Shown one piece after another: positions 18,093-28,240 of a DNA stretch of 64,000 nucleotides; position 1 is the first letter of the stretch; each line of letters starts with the position of its first letter. The stretch is from Vreelandella stevensii S18214 (GTDB lineage: Bacteria > Pseudomonadota > Gammaproteobacteria > Pseudomonadales > Halomonadaceae), in the NCBI RefSeq assembly GCF_000275725.1, contig NZ_AJTS01000040.1:186001-250000 (forward strand), in the 5' to 3' direction. The notes beneath the pieces were generated by a model, which worked only from the letters and a program-made list of their open reading frames with translations, was not told the origin of the DNA and did no database searches. A program made the position numbers and the translations under genes.

Positions 18093-18895
18093 ATCACGCA
18101 CAACAACTCGCCGACCGGGTCTGGCAGCGTTACGACCGAAAAGAGCGGCTGATCCGCTATGCCGTCCTGCTGGCCACCTTGATGCTGGTGTTCTGGGCCG
18201 TTCGCGATATCGATATTTTCTGGCCCTGGGTGTGGGACGCGCCGAATCAAATCTCGGGGCTGGGCGCACGCATGTGGCCACCCAGCAGCGCCGGGCTGGC
18301 CAACATCCTGAATGCTCTGCTGGAAACCGTGCATATCGCCACCCTAGCCACGTTCATCACCATCTTTCTGGCGCTGCCAGTGGCCTACATCGCTGCCCAG
18401 AACACGACACCGAACCGGGCCTGTTTGTGGCTGGGGCGCTTTATTCTGGTCTCCAGCCGCTCGGTGAACACCATTATCTGGGCACTACTGTTCGTGGCGA
18501 TTTTCGGCCCCGGCGTACTGGCCGGTATTCTGGCCATCGTGTTTCGCTCCATCGGCTTCATCGGCAAGCTGATGGGCGAAGCCATCGAAGAGATTGACCG
18601 CCGTCCCGTCGAGGCCATGGAGGCCACCGGCGCCTCGAAGGCCAAGGTGGTCGCTTACGCCATCGTCCCGCAGGTCATGCCCGCCTTTTTCGCCATCGTG
18701 ATTCTGCGCTGGGATATCAATATCCGCGAATCCACCGTGCTGGGCCTGGTAGGCGCCGGAGGGATTGGCGTGATCCTGCAAGGTGCCATCGATACATTCG
18801 CCTGGCCGACCGTGGCCACCATCCTGATCGCCATTATCGTGCTGGTACTGATCGGTGAAGCCATTACCAGCGTGCTGCGCCGCAAAGTGCTGTAA
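18086..18895 (+). CDS. phnE: Phosphonate-type ABC transporter permease, second subunit
   Basis: The 269-residue permease has the coupling helix EAIEEIDRRPVEAMEATGAS and the LGLVGAGGIG block. Its ATG lies inside the end of the first phnE, so translation is coupled. A hairpin follows the stop. Confidence 0.92.
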   Translation: MVDHAQQLADRVWQRYDRKERLIRYAVLLATLMLVFWAVRDIDIFWPWVWDAPNQISGLGARMWPPSSAGLANILNALLETVHIATLATFITIFLALPVAYIAAQNTTPNRACLWLGRFILVSSRSVNTIIWALLFVAIFGPGVLAGILAIVFRSIGFIGKLMGEAIEEIDRRPVEAMEATGASKAKVVAYAIVPQVMPAFFAIVILRWDINIRESTVLGLVGAGGIGVILQGAIDTFAWPTVATILIAIIVLVLIGEAITSVLRRKVL

Positions 18896-18903
18896 AGCCG
18901 CCA

Positions 18904-18936
18904 GGCAAGTGTTTGACCTAACCCCAAACGCTTGCC
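18904..18936 (+). terminator. Stem-loop after the phn-type operon
   Basis: GGCAAGTGTTTG (18904-18915) pairs with CAAACGCTTGCC (18925-18936) with one G-T pair. There is no clear T-run, so it is a likely but weak terminator. Confidence 0.55.
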
Positions 18937-18970
18937 ATGGTTAAAGGGTAATCAACGACATGGAGGACGT

Positions 18971-19408
18971 ATGACGATGACCACCTATATCGTGGTAGCC
19001 GACGCAGCACGCGCCAGGATCTTTACCCGTGACGCTCTGGAACTCGCCGAGCAGGAGAGCATGGTGCATGCGGCAGGCAGGCTGCATGAAGGCGACCTGA
19101 TCACCGACCGCCGTGGTGCAGACGTGCATGAATCCACGTCCACCACGTCACGCTCGTCAGGTGAAGAGGGCGCCGCTTCTCGGCATGAAAATGAGCTATT
19201 TGCCAAGGAAGTCGCCCAACGGCTCTATGCTGCTCGCGTCGATAACCGCATGGAAAAGCTGATCATGGTGGCCCCGCCCAAGTTCCTCGGGTTGCTGAGG
19301 GAGAAACTCGACAACCCCACCCACAAACTGGTGATCCATACCCTCTCCAAGGACCTCAGCAAAGCCTCGCTGTCGGATATTCAGGAAGCCGTCAGCGACT
19401 TGCGCTGA
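18971..19408 (+). CDS. Host-attachment-like protein (PF10116-type)
   Basis: The 145-residue soluble protein begins TYIVVADAARARIF and contains ERLITDRRGADVHES-like and APPKFLGLLREKL blocks typical of the family once named for Agrobacterium attachment to plants. The fold is related to release-factor-like (baeRF) domains; the cellular function is unsettled. ATG 18971 has GGAGG at the right distance. It lies between the transporter operon and a chemoreceptor without clear functional links. Confidence 0.8.
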   Translation: MTMTTYIVVADAARARIFTRDALELAEQESMVHAAGRLHEGDLITDRRGADVHESTSTTSRSSGEEGAASRHENELFAKEVAQRLYAARVDNRMEKLIMVAPPKFLGLLREKLDNPTHKLVIHTLSKDLSKASLSDIQEAVSDLR

Positions 19409-19434
19409 CGCCCCCCAAAGAAAAATTATTCGAC

Positions 19435-19461
19435 TAAAGAAGTGGTCACTCTCGCCGATAA
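19435..19461 (+). promoter_or_regulatory. Sigma-28 (FliA) promoter of the first chemoreceptor gene
   Basis: TAAA (19435-19438), exactly 15 bases, then GCCGATAA (19454-19461) is a perfect match to the flagellar/chemotaxis sigma-28 consensus. The start codon of the chemoreceptor is 34 bases downstream. Confidence 0.92.
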
Positions 19462-19494
19462 TCGTTACCTAACCTGACGATAAAGAGAGTGACC

Positions 19495-21360
19495 ATGTTC
19501 GCTACCCTACGCTTTCGAATACTGTTAGCGGCGTTGACTGCCATCGTTCTCGCCCTGGTGATCAACGGCATTGCCAGCTATTCCACCGTTAAACATCATA
19601 ATAGCGAACAGATCAGCCGCAACCTCAGCGCTGTTGTGAATGGAAACACACAGGCTATCGATGAGTGGTTCAATGCCCGCTACACCATGATGGCAAGCAT
19701 GGAGCACACTGCCGGCGGCGAAGAGCCGCTGTCGGCGTTGCGCCAGTTGGCCGATTCTGGCGACTTCATGACGGCATACCTCGCTTATCCACACACATCA
19801 AACGCCATTTTTTCAGACGGCTGGCAGCCACCCAGTGATTACGATCCTAGAGGACGGCCTTGGTATCAGGCAGCCGTTAGCGCAGCGGACACGGTCGTTA
19901 CCGCGCCCTATGTCGATGCGCAAACCGGCGGATTGATCATCACGTTCGCCCGCCCCTTTTACCGTAATGGCGAGCTGATGGCCGTCATTGGGGCAGACAT
20001 TACCATAGCGGACGTCATCGATATCGTGGGCAATATTTCCCCCACGCCTTCCAGTTTCGGCTTTCTGACCACTCAGGATGGCACCCTGGTTGCCCACCCG
20101 GACGCCGCCCTGACCCTGGAGCCTTCGACCGCCCTGAGTGCGAACTTGAACCCTCAAGAGCTCACGCGCATTATCCAGTCCGACACGCCCCAGCCCATGG
20201 CCCTGCAGGAAAGCCACAAGCTGCTCCTGGGCAGCCAGGTAGGCGGCAATAGCGGCTGGCAGTTGGTGGTCGCGCTGGACGAAGCAGAAGCCACCGCCGG
20301 ACTGCGCGCCATTGCTGCCACGTCCATCATCACCCTGCTGATCGTCGCCGCCATCACTGCCGTGGTGTTCGGCCTGCTGCTCTCGCTGCTGCTGCGTCGC
20401 CTGCTGGGTGTGCGTAACGCCATGGATAACATTGCCTCCGGCGAAGGCGACCTGACGCAGCGCTTACCGGAAGAGGGTAACGACGAGGTCACTCAGATCG
20501 CCCGCGCTTTCAACCGCTTCGTGGGCAAAATGGAAGAAGTGCTGATCGAAGTGCGTACCAGCAGCGAAGCCGTGCACCACGCCGCCAACGAGATTGCCAT
20601 GGGCGGGCAGGACCTGTCGCGCCGCACCGACAATGCGGCTTCCAGCCTGCAGCAGACGTCTGCGTCGGTGGAGCAGATCACCAGCACCGTCGCCCACACC
20701 GCCGCGTCGGCCCAGGAGGCCAACCAGCTCTCTCATGCCGCTTCTGAAGTAGCGAAAAACGGCGGTCAGGTGGTCTCGAACGTAGTGACGACCATGGAAG
20801 ACATCTCCCAGGCCTCCAACAAGATTGGTGAGATCGTCACCTTGATGAACAGCATTGCCTTCCAGACCAATCTGCTGGCGCTCAACGCCTCGGTAGAAGC
20901 CGCCAGGGCTGGCGAGCATGGCCGTGGCTTTGCCGTGGTAGCCGACGAAGTGCGTAAACTGGCTGGCCGCAGCAGCGACGCTGCCAGCGACATCCAGAAG
21001 CTGATCGAAGACTCCCAGTCCCGGGTCAATAACGGCACCTCGCTGGTGCGCGAGGCTGGCAGCACCATGCACGATATCGTCGAGCACATCACCCGTGTCA
21101 CCGACGTACTCGAAGAGATCAACGCCGCCACCAGCGAACAGAGTGATGGCATCAAGCAGGTCAACATCGCCGTGGCCGAGCTGGACCGGATGACCCAGGA
21201 AAACGCTGCCATGGTGGAAGAGTCCACCACCGCCGCCGAGCACCTCAAGGAGCAGGCAAACCACCTGACCGGCACCATCAGCAGCTTCAAGCTTGGCGTC
21301 GCACAGCATGCCCCTGCTCTACGGTCCCCTAATGCACCAACCGCTATCGAAAAGTTTTAA
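19495..21360 (+). CDS. Methyl-accepting chemotaxis protein with dCache-type sensor
   Basis: The protein (about 621 residues) has an N-terminal helix (8-30), a periplasmic Cache-type sensor containing the DPRGRPWYQAA motif (near 115-125), a second helix near 285, HAMP (about 300-355) and a cytoplasmic signalling domain with the hairpin tip [29 protein letters not shown] (seen in pieces). DPRGRPWY-type dCache domains commonly bind amino acids and other small molecules. ATG 19495 is favoured over GTG 19489 because AGAGAG then has better spacing. Expression fits the sigma-28 promoter upstream. There is no C-terminal CheR-tethering pentapeptide. Confidence 0.93.
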   Translation: MFATLRFRILLAALTAIVLALVINGIASYSTVKHHNSEQISRNLSAVVNGNTQAIDEWFNARYTMMASMEHTAGGEEPLSALRQLADSGDFMTAYLAYPHTSNAIFSDGWQPPSDYDPRGRPWYQAAVSAADTVVTAPYVDAQTGGLIITFARPFYRNGELMAVIGADITIADVIDIVGNISPTPSSFGFLTTQDGTLVAHPDAALTLEPSTALSANLNPQELTRIIQSDTPQPMALQESHKLLLGSQVGGNSGWQLVVALDEAEATAGLRAIAATSIITLLIVAAITAVVFGLLLSLLLRRLLGVRNAMDNIASGEGDLTQRLPEEGNDEVTQIARAFNRFVGKMEEVLIEVRTSSEAVHHAANEIAMGGQDLSRRTDNAASSLQQTSASVEQITSTVAHTAASAQEANQLSHAASEVAKNGGQVVSNVVTTMEDISQASNKIGEIVTLMNSIAFQTNLLALNASVEAARAGEHGRGFAVVADEVRKLAGRSSDAASDIQKLIEDSQSRVNNGTSLVREAGSTMHDIVEHITRVTDVLEEINAATSEQSDGIKQVNIAVAELDRMTQENAAMVEESTTAAEHLKEQANHLTGTISSFKLGVAQHAPALRSPNAPTAIEKF

Positions 21361-21373
21361 CGCGCCCATGGCG

Positions 21374-21399
21374 GCCCCCTTGCTATATTGGCAGGGGGC
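21374..21399 (+). terminator. Terminator after the first chemoreceptor gene
   Basis: GCCCCCT (21374-21380) pairs with AGGGGGC (21393-21399), with a TGC/GCA extension inside, and CCTTTT follows. It sits in the 141-base gap between the two chemoreceptor genes. Confidence 0.6.
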
Positions 21400-21501
21400 T
21401 ATGCCCTTTTGTCATCAGCACGCCACTAACGGCTGGTCTACTTGCCCTTGGGAAGCCCCCACCCAGCTGCCTGATTCCCATGACAACAGGTCAACCACAC
21501 T

Positions 21502-23607
21502 ATGCACTTTCGCTCCTTACGCACTCTGGTGCTGGCCCTGGCAGGCCCTTGCCTACTGGCCGTCGTCGCCGCGCTGGTCATCTACAACCTGTTGGCTGCC
21601 GCCCGCACACAGCAAACCGTTGAAGATCACACGCAAGCCTTGGTAGAAAGTGCACTGAATGCCCGGCTTGATGCCCTGACCGAAGCAGAAGGGGGCCGTA
21701 TACAGCGGGAGCTGGACATGGCCATGACGCTGGCCAGCCAGCTGGCATCCACCAACGCGTTGATGGGCATGCAGGATGCGGAGGGCCATCGAGCGCTCTA
21801 CCTCACGCGTCGTCAGCTTTCCAACCTGGTTCGCCAGACCGTGGCGGATAACCCGGCCCTGCTGGACGCTTTCATCGGCTGGGAGCCCAATGCCTTTGAT
21901 GATGATGCCCGCTTCGTTGGTGACGAGCGTTACGGCCATGATGGTAGTGGTCGCTTCATGCCATGGTGGTACCGTACCGGGGATGGCACGCTGGAGGTAT
22001 TGCCCTTGGGCGATACCATGGAGAGCGAAGCACGACTGGCCAGCGGTGTGCGCGAAGGTGAGTATTACCTATGTCCACGTGAAACGCTGGCCCCCTGCGT
22101 GATCGATCCCGCTGCCTACGATTACGATGGCGAGACACAGCTGGTCACATCGTTCAATGCGCCCATCCTGGTCGATGGCGCATTCCGCGGCGTGGCGGGC
22201 GTCGACCTCTCGCTGAATTTCATCCAGGCTTTGCTGCGTGACGCCAACGCAACGCTTTACGACGGTGCCGGCCGGATGGCGCTGGTCGCCGGACGCGGGG
22301 GTCTGGTTGCCGATACCCACGGAGATGACGCCCTGGGCTTGCCCGCCAGCCAATCGCTGAACGACGCTGTCCTGGAAGGTATTGCCACGGCTGCTCGGCA
22401 GGGCAGCCTTTACAGCCGAGTCTCCAACGGCATGTTTCAGCGCTATCAGCCACTCACGATCGGCGATACGGAACAGCCGTGGGTGCTGGTACTCCAGCTA
22501 CCTGAATCCGTGGTCATGGCAGAGCTCAATGCACTGCAGGCCATACTCAGCGAACAGCGCCAACAAAACACCCTGGGCATGACGCTGGTGGGGCTACTGC
22601 TGTCTGCAGTGGGCATGGTTGCACTTTGGTGGATTGGCGGCCGCATTGCTCGCCCCTTGAAGCGGTTGGCAAGCCGCATGCAAGAGATCGCGTCGGGTAG
22701 TGGTGATCTTACTCAGCGGCTACCGGTGCATGGACGCGATGAGAGTGCGGCAGTAGCAGAGCAGTTCAACGCCTTTGCAGCCAAGATTCAAACCATCCTG
22801 CTGGACGTACGTCGCAGCAGCGAGGCCGTGAATCATGCCGCCAACGAGATTACCCAAGGAGGGCACGACCTGTCTCGTCGCACCGAGCAAGCCGCTGCCA
22901 GCCTTCAACAGACCTCTGCCGCCATGGAAGAGATCAGCAGTACCGTTCGACACACGACCCACGCCTCCCAGGAGGCCAGCGGACTATCACAGACGGCCTC
23001 GCAATTAGCGGCGCGAACGGACCAGGCATTCGAACAAGTGGTCACGACCATGGAAGCCATTCGCGACACGTCGGCTGAAATCCAGACCATCGTGGGGGTC
23101 ATCGATGGCATTGCCTTTCAAACCAACCTGCTGGCCCTGAACGCGTCCGTGGAAGCCGCACGCGCCGGCGAGCATGGGCGCGGCTTTGCCGTGGTCGCCG
23201 ATGAAGTCCGCAAGCTGGCCTCGCGCAGTAGCGAAGCTGCCAAGGATATTCGTCAGCGAATCGATATGTCCGCCGAGAAAGTCGATGACGGCACCCAACT
23301 GGTGCACGATGCGGAAGCGGCCATGCACCAGTTGACGCAAAGCGTGTCCCGCGTTACCCAGATGCTCGGCGATATCAGCACGGCCGCCAGTGAACAGAAT
23401 CAAGGCATCGACCAGGTGAGCATTGCGGTGACCGATCTCGACCAGATGACGCAGCAAAACGCCGCGCTGGTCGAGGAGTCAACGACCGCCGCCGAACAGT
23501 TGAAAGATCAGGCGGAACGCCTCGATGCCCTGGTGGGCGGGTTTACCTTGGGAGACAACGCGACTCAACCGGCGCTGCCGGGGCACAGTCAATCGAATGC
23601 CGTTTGA
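21502..23607 (+). CDS. Methyl-accepting chemotaxis protein, second copy with a different sensor
   Basis: The 701-residue receptor has a leading helix (9-32), a large periplasmic region of about 330 residues with Cache-like features ([35 protein letters not shown]), a second helix near 360-380, HAMP and a signalling tip [20 protein letters not shown]. Its cytoplasmic half closely resembles that of the preceding receptor, while the sensor half does not. This suggests duplication followed by sensor exchange or fast divergence. No clear sigma-28 promoter is seen in the 141 bases upstream. Confidence 0.92.
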   Translation: MHFRSLRTLVLALAGPCLLAVVAALVIYNLLAAARTQQTVEDHTQALVESALNARLDALTEAEGGRIQRELDMAMTLASQLASTNALMGMQDAEGHRALYLTRRQLSNLVRQTVADNPALLDAFIGWEPNAFDDDARFVGDERYGHDGSGRFMPWWYRTGDGTLEVLPLGDTMESEARLASGVREGEYYLCPRETLAPCVIDPAAYDYDGETQLVTSFNAPILVDGAFRGVAGVDLSLNFIQALLRDANATLYDGAGRMALVAGRGGLVADTHGDDALGLPASQSLNDAVLEGIATAARQGSLYSRVSNGMFQRYQPLTIGDTEQPWVLVLQLPESVVMAELNALQAILSEQRQQNTLGMTLVGLLLSAVGMVALWWIGGRIARPLKRLASRMQEIASGSGDLTQRLPVHGRDESAAVAEQFNAFAAKIQTILLDVRRSSEAVNHAANEITQGGHDLSRRTEQAAASLQQTSAAMEEISSTVRHTTHASQEASGLSQTASQLAARTDQAFEQVVTTMEAIRDTSAEIQTIVGVIDGIAFQTNLLALNASVEAARAGEHGRGFAVVADEVRKLASRSSEAAKDIRQRIDMSAEKVDDGTQLVHDAEAAMHQLTQSVSRVTQMLGDISTAASEQNQGIDQVSIAVTDLDQMTQQNAALVEESTTAAEQLKDQAERLDALVGGFTLGDNATQPALPGHSQSNAV

Positions 23608-23616
23608 GCATGTGCG

Positions 23617-24543
23617 TCAAGGAATGGGCGGCAGCGGGATGTCGTCGCTGCGCTGGGCACCGGCGGTCATTTCGCGGCAGAGGCGCAAAAACTCGCGCAC
23701 GCCGGTGGTCAGATACTTGTGGCGATGCCAGATGAAGGTGAACTGACGCTTCAGGTCCAGCTCCGGCGTGGGTAGCGGCACCAGGCTACCCCGCCGGAAA
23801 GCGTCTCGTAGCGCCAGCCGAGAGACGCAGCCGATCCCCAGACCTGACTCCACCGCCCGCTTGATCCCTTCGGTGTGCTCCAGTTCCAGCAGCGTATTGA
23901 AGCGGCTGCGCCGGTGGCGCGCCGCATGCTCCAGCGTCATGCGGGTGCCGGAGCCCTCCTCGCGCATGATCCAGTCTTCTCGCAGCAGCTGATCCAGTTC
24001 CAAGTGAGCACGCCCGGCCAGCGGGTGCCTAGGCGAGCAGAACACGCACAGCTCATCTTCTACCCAGGGCTGGCTGATGATCATGTCGTCATCGCACTGC
24101 CCTTCGATCAGCCCCAGGTCCAGCGAATGCTGGCGCACCCCCTCGATGATATGCCGCGTATTGCGCACCGCCAGCCGCACGCGGCTACCGGGGTAACGCT
24201 GCATGAAATCACTGATCAACAGGGTGGCCAGATAGTTGCCGATGGTCAGGGTGGCACCCACGTCCAGAGCGCCCACCCCCTGCTGGCCGCGCAGCAGCTC
24301 CTCCACCTCTTCGGCTCGGTCCAGCAGCGCCACCGCCTTGGGGAGCAGCTGGAACCCCAACGCGTTGAGTTTCAGACGTTTACCCATGCGGTCCAATAGC
24401 TGGCAGTCGAACTGGCGTTCCAGCTCGGCCAGCGCCGTACTGGTCGCCGACTGGGACATGGCCAGCGCCCGCGCCGCCTGGGAAACGCTTTCGTGCTGGG
24501 CAACGGCGACGAAGACTTCCAGCTGGCGCAACGTGTAGTGCAT
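23617..24543 (-). CDS. LysR-family regulator divergent from fpr (possible FinR-like)
   Basis: The 308-residue protein has an N-terminal winged HTH (residues 1-60, LRQLEVFVAVAQHESVSQAA) and a LysR effector domain. It is transcribed away from fpr. In Pseudomonas the LysR protein FinR activates the adjacent fprA under redox stress; the same arrangement makes a FinR-like role plausible here, but this is inference from position. Its stop lies 9 bases past the stop of the convergent chemoreceptor gene. Confidence 0.85.
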   Translation of the reverse strand: MHYTLRQLEVFVAVAQHESVSQAARALAMSQSATSTALAELERQFDCQLLDRMGKRLKLNALGFQLLPKAVALLDRAEEVEELLRGQQGVGALDVGATLTIGNYLATLLISDFMQRYPGSRVRLAVRNTRHIIEGVRQHSLDLGLIEGQCDDDMIISQPWVEDELCVFCSPRHPLAGRAHLELDQLLREDWIMREEGSGTRMTLEHAARHRRSRFNTLLELEHTEGIKRAVESGLGIGCVSRLALRDAFRRGSLVPLPTPELDLKRQFTFIWHRHKYLTTGVREFLRLCREMTAGAQRSDDIPLPPIP

Positions 24544-24582
24544 GACCAGGCCCTCCAGAAAAAGTGCTGCTCAACGAATGCT

Positions 24583-24616
24583 ATATCGATTTTAAAGATA
24601 TACGTTATCAAGATAA
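24583..24616. promoter_or_regulatory. Candidate LysR operator between the LysR gene and fpr
   Basis: Two AT-rich dyads lie side by side: ATATC-N9-GATAT at 24583-24601 and the palindrome TTATCAAGATAA at 24605-24616. They sit in the divergent promoter region where a LysR regulator would bind. The T-N11-A form is only approximate. Confidence 0.5.
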
Positions 24617-24734
24617 TTTGCTTAACAGATATACCACCCTTTATCTAGAATGAGCGCATCCTATGAATCTATTTTTTATTCTTTTTTAGAATATGCGCGC
24701 AAGGCTTAGACCGCGCAGCCCCAAAGGAGTCGAC

Positions 24735-25511
24735 ATGAGCAAGTTTGCCCTGGAAGAAGTGCTAAGCGTTCACCACTGGAACGACACGCTGTTCAGCTTC
24801 CGCACGACACGTGAGCGCAGCCTGCGCTTCAAGAACGGCCAATTCGTGATGATCGGCCTGGAAGTGGCGGGCAAACCTCTGATGCGCGCCTACTCCATCG
24901 CCAGCCCGAACTACGAAGATCATCTCGAGTTTTTCAGTATCAAAGTGCCCGATGGCCCGCTGACCTCACGCTTGCAGCACCTGAAGGTGGGCGACCAGAT
25001 CATGGTCAGCCGCAAGCCGACCGGCACGCTGGTATGCGACGACCTGCTGCCCGGGCGCAACCTGTATATGCTCTCCACCGGCACGGGCCTGGCGCCGTTC
25101 ATGAGCCTGATCCAGGACCCGGAAGTCTACGAGCGTTTCGAGAAGGTCGTACTCATTCACGGCGTGCGTGAAGTCTCCGAGCTGGCCTATGCCGACTTCA
25201 TCACCAAGGAATTGCCCGCCCACGAGTACCTGGGTGAAGAAGTCGCCGAAAAGCTGGTGTACTACCCCACGGTCACCCGTGAAGAGTTCCACACCATGGG
25301 CCGCCTGACCGACCACATTCGCAGCGGCAAGCTGTTTGCCGACACCGGCCTGCCGCCCATCGACCCGCGTCAGGACCGCGCCATGATCTGCGGTAGTCCT
25401 GCCATGCTGGACGACACCAGCGCGCTGCTGGATGAGCTGGGCCTGAACATCTCCCCGCGCATGGGCGAACCAGGCGACTACGTCATCGAACGTGCTTTCG
25501 TGGAGAAGTAA
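24735..25511 (+). CDS. fpr: Ferredoxin/flavodoxin-NADP+ reductase
   Basis: The 258-residue FAD protein moves electrons between NADPH and ferredoxin or flavodoxin. The FAD motif RAYS (about 50-53, MRAYSIASPNYED) and the NADP motif STGTGLAPFMS are intact, and the C-terminus ends FVEK as in bacterial Fpr. ATG 24735 has AAAGGAG eight bases upstream and was chosen over an earlier in-frame start. The divergent LysR gene is its likely regulator. Confidence 0.95.
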   Translation: MSKFALEEVLSVHHWNDTLFSFRTTRERSLRFKNGQFVMIGLEVAGKPLMRAYSIASPNYEDHLEFFSIKVPDGPLTSRLQHLKVGDQIMVSRKPTGTLVCDDLLPGRNLYMLSTGTGLAPFMSLIQDPEVYERFEKVVLIHGVREVSELAYADFITKELPAHEYLGEEVAEKLVYYPTVTREEFHTMGRLTDHIRSGKLFADTGLPPIDPRQDRAMICGSPAMLDDTSALLDELGLNISPRMGEPGDYVIERAFVEK

Positions 25512-25518
25512 GTCTAGC

Positions 25519-25553
25519 GGTGAAGGGTGAAGGGTGAAGGGTGAAGGGTGAAG
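25519..25553 (+). repeat. Five tandem copies of GGTGAAG
   Basis: The heptamer GGTGAAG is repeated five times without change just after fpr. Degenerate inverted versions (CTTCAC, CCCTTCAC, CCCTTCACC) occur at 25660-25692 on the other side of the terminator, next to the end of glnB. The array is non-coding and could vary in copy number. Confidence 0.9.
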
Positions 25554-25603
25554 AATAGATCGTAGCCTTTGACACCCCTCATCTTATGCGCAAAGCCCTG
25601 CAA

Positions 25604-25636
25604 AAAGCCCCTGTGGATTTTATCCACAGGGGCTTT
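25604..25636. terminator. Bidirectional terminator between fpr and glnB
   Basis: AAAGCCCCTGTGGA, loop TTTTA, TCCACAGGGGCTTT is a perfect 14-bp stem with A and T flanks. It serves both convergent genes. Confidence 0.92.
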
Positions 25637-25693
25637 GTCTACTCGGCGCGACTGGCTCTTCACGCCTTGCCCTTCACGACTTACCCTTCACCG

Positions 25694-26047
<354 letters not shown>

Positions 26048-26186
26048 TTATGCAACGGTTGTCTTGACCGGATACAAGGCGGCGCGACGTTGACCCTCCT
26101 CACGCCCGTTGCACTTAGCATACACCCGCCAGCCCCGAGAATAAAAAGCCCTTGTGCCTGGCACGTATATGCGCCGCTACATACGG

Positions 26187-26213
26187 CAAAAGGCCTCCCA
26201 TCGGGGAGGCCTT
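26187..26213 (-). terminator. Terminator after amtB
   Basis: On the minus strand AAGGCCTCCC, loop CGAT, GGGAGGCCTT is followed by TT, a 10-bp perfect stem downstream of the amtB stop. Confidence 0.88.
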
Positions 26214-26245
26214 GAGTAGCAGTGCCGCTTGCTATGGCACAGTGC

Positions 26246-27493
26246 TTATTTCTTGACGCCAAACTCAGGGTAGGCTTCCAGGCCACACTCTGCGATATCG
26301 ACGCCTTCGTACTCTTCTTCTTCGCTGACACGGATACCCATGACCGCTTTCAGCACCAGCCACACCACCAGGCTCGCCAGGAATACCCAGCCGAAGATGC
26401 CCACGATACCGATCAGCTGCGCGCCGAAGGACGCATCGCCATTGTTCAGCGGCACGGCCAGCACACCCCAGATACCCACAACACCGTGAACCGAGATAGC
26501 ACCCACAGGGTCATCCAGCTTCAGCTTGTCCAGCGTGACGATGGCAGCGACCACGATCAGACCACCGATAGCACCAATCACGGCGGCACCCAGCGCGGAA
26601 GGCGACAGCGGGTCGGCGGTAATGGCGACCAGGCCTGCCAGCGCACCGTTCAGTGCCATGGTCAGGTCCGCCTTGCGGAACCACAATTTGGCCAGCACCA
26701 GAGCTGCAATCACGCCACCCGCGGCCGCTGCATTGGTGTTCACGAACACTTGAGCAACGTTGTTGGCCGACACGGCATCCGACATTTTCAGCTCGGAACC
26801 ACCGTTGAAGCCGAACCAGCCCATCCACAGGATGAAGGTACCCAGCGTGGCCAGCGGCATGTTGGCGCCCGGAATCGCGTGGATAGAACCATCCTTGCCG
26901 TACTTGCCCTTACGGGGGCCCAGTACCAGCACACCTGCCAACGCTGCAGCGGCACCGGCCATGTGGACGATACCCGAGCCCGCATAGTCAGAGTAGCCAA
27001 CGCCATCCAGCCAGCCACCGCCCCAGGTCCAGTAGCCAGACACCGGGTAGATGAAGGCGGTCATGACCACGGCAAACGCCAGGAAGGCCCACAGCTTCAT
27101 ACGCTCGGCCACGGCACCAGAGACGATCGACATCGCCGTTGCGACGAATACGACTTGGAAGAAGAAGTCCGAACGCATGGAGTAGTAAGGGGCATCCTCA
27201 CCACCGGCCAGCACCGCATCGACGCTGTTCTCGGCACCGATCAGGAACCCAAGGCTGGGCAGGAAACCGCCTTCGCCGCTGGAGTACATGATGTAGTAGC
27301 CCACCAGCAGGTACATGGTGCAGGCAATGGCAAACAGCGCAATGTTCTTGGTCAGAATTTCAGCGGTGTTCTTGGAACGCACCATACCGGCCTCGAGCAT
27401 CGAGAAGCCGGCGGCCATCCACATGACCAGTACGCCGCAAATCAGGAAGTAAAACGTATCGAGCGCGTAGCTCAATTCTGTAAGCTCGTTCAT
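26246..27493 (-). CDS. amtB: Ammonium transporter
   Basis: AmtB conducts ammonium across the inner membrane and is blocked by GlnK when nitrogen is ample. The 415-residue protein has about eleven hydrophobic helices and the family signature MAGAAAALAGVLVLGPRKGKYG. It shows the conserved GFSMLEAGMVRSKN near the N-terminus. ATG 27493 has GGGGAA upstream and is preferred over a TTG at 27514. It is separated from glnK by 58 bases and shares its sigma-54 promoter. Confidence 0.95.
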   Translation of the reverse strand: MNELTELSYALDTFYFLICGVLVMWMAAGFSMLEAGMVRSKNTAEILTKNIALFAIACTMYLLVGYYIMYSSGEGGFLPSLGFLIGAENSVDAVLAGGEDAPYYSMRSDFFFQVVFVATAMSIVSGAVAERMKLWAFLAFAVVMTAFIYPVSGYWTWGGGWLDGVGYSDYAGSGIVHMAGAAAALAGVLVLGPRKGKYGKDGSIHAIPGANMPLATLGTFILWMGWFGFNGGSELKMSDAVSANNVAQVFVNTNAAAAGGVIAALVLAKLWFRKADLTMALNGALAGLVAITADPLSPSALGAAVIGAIGGLIVVAAIVTLDKLKLDDPVGAISVHGVVGIWGVLAVPLNNGDASFGAQLIGIVGIFGWVFLASLVVWLVLKAVMGIRVSEEEEYEGVDIAECGLEAYPEFGVKK

Positions 27494-27551
27494 CAGGTGT
27501 TCCCCGTGATCCAAGAGAAGTTATTGATGGGTCGTCGTTGTGTAGGCTGGC

Positions 27552-27986
<435 letters not shown>

Positions 27987-28126
27987 GGTTTTTTTCTTAT
28001 TTAAATTCATGCCCTTAAACATTAAAAAATACGTTTCAAGAGCATCAGCAGGGCGACTATCCACCTCCTCCTACCCGCCACTGCACTAAAAAAGCACATC
28101 ACCAAAAGCTCAATGCTTCTTTTTGA

Positions 28127-28143
28127 TGCACGAGCGCATTGCA
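28127..28143. promoter_or_regulatory. Candidate NtrC enhancer for glnK-amtB
   Basis: TGCACGAGCGCATTGCA (17 bases) matches 9 of 12 defined positions of TGCACC-N5-GGTGCA. It lies about 170 bases upstream of the predicted glnK start site. A weaker candidate (8 of 12) is at 28082-28098. The window contains no ntrC gene. Confidence 0.55.
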
Positions 28144-28240
28144 GGAGAAAACGCACGCGGGGCATGCGGATTGCCAAAGGGTTGCGTATCCTTACAGGTA
28201 AGCTATCCACATTTATGCGCCACCGTTTAAGGAGAGAGCC

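Noticed and set aside
21361-21501. Sigma-28 promoter for the second chemoreceptor
   Set aside because: CTAAC...GCCC has 13-base spacing and lacks CGATAA; not convincing.
25519-25553. CRISPR array
   Set aside because: Heptamer repeats without spacers and no cas genes; it is a simple tandem repeat.
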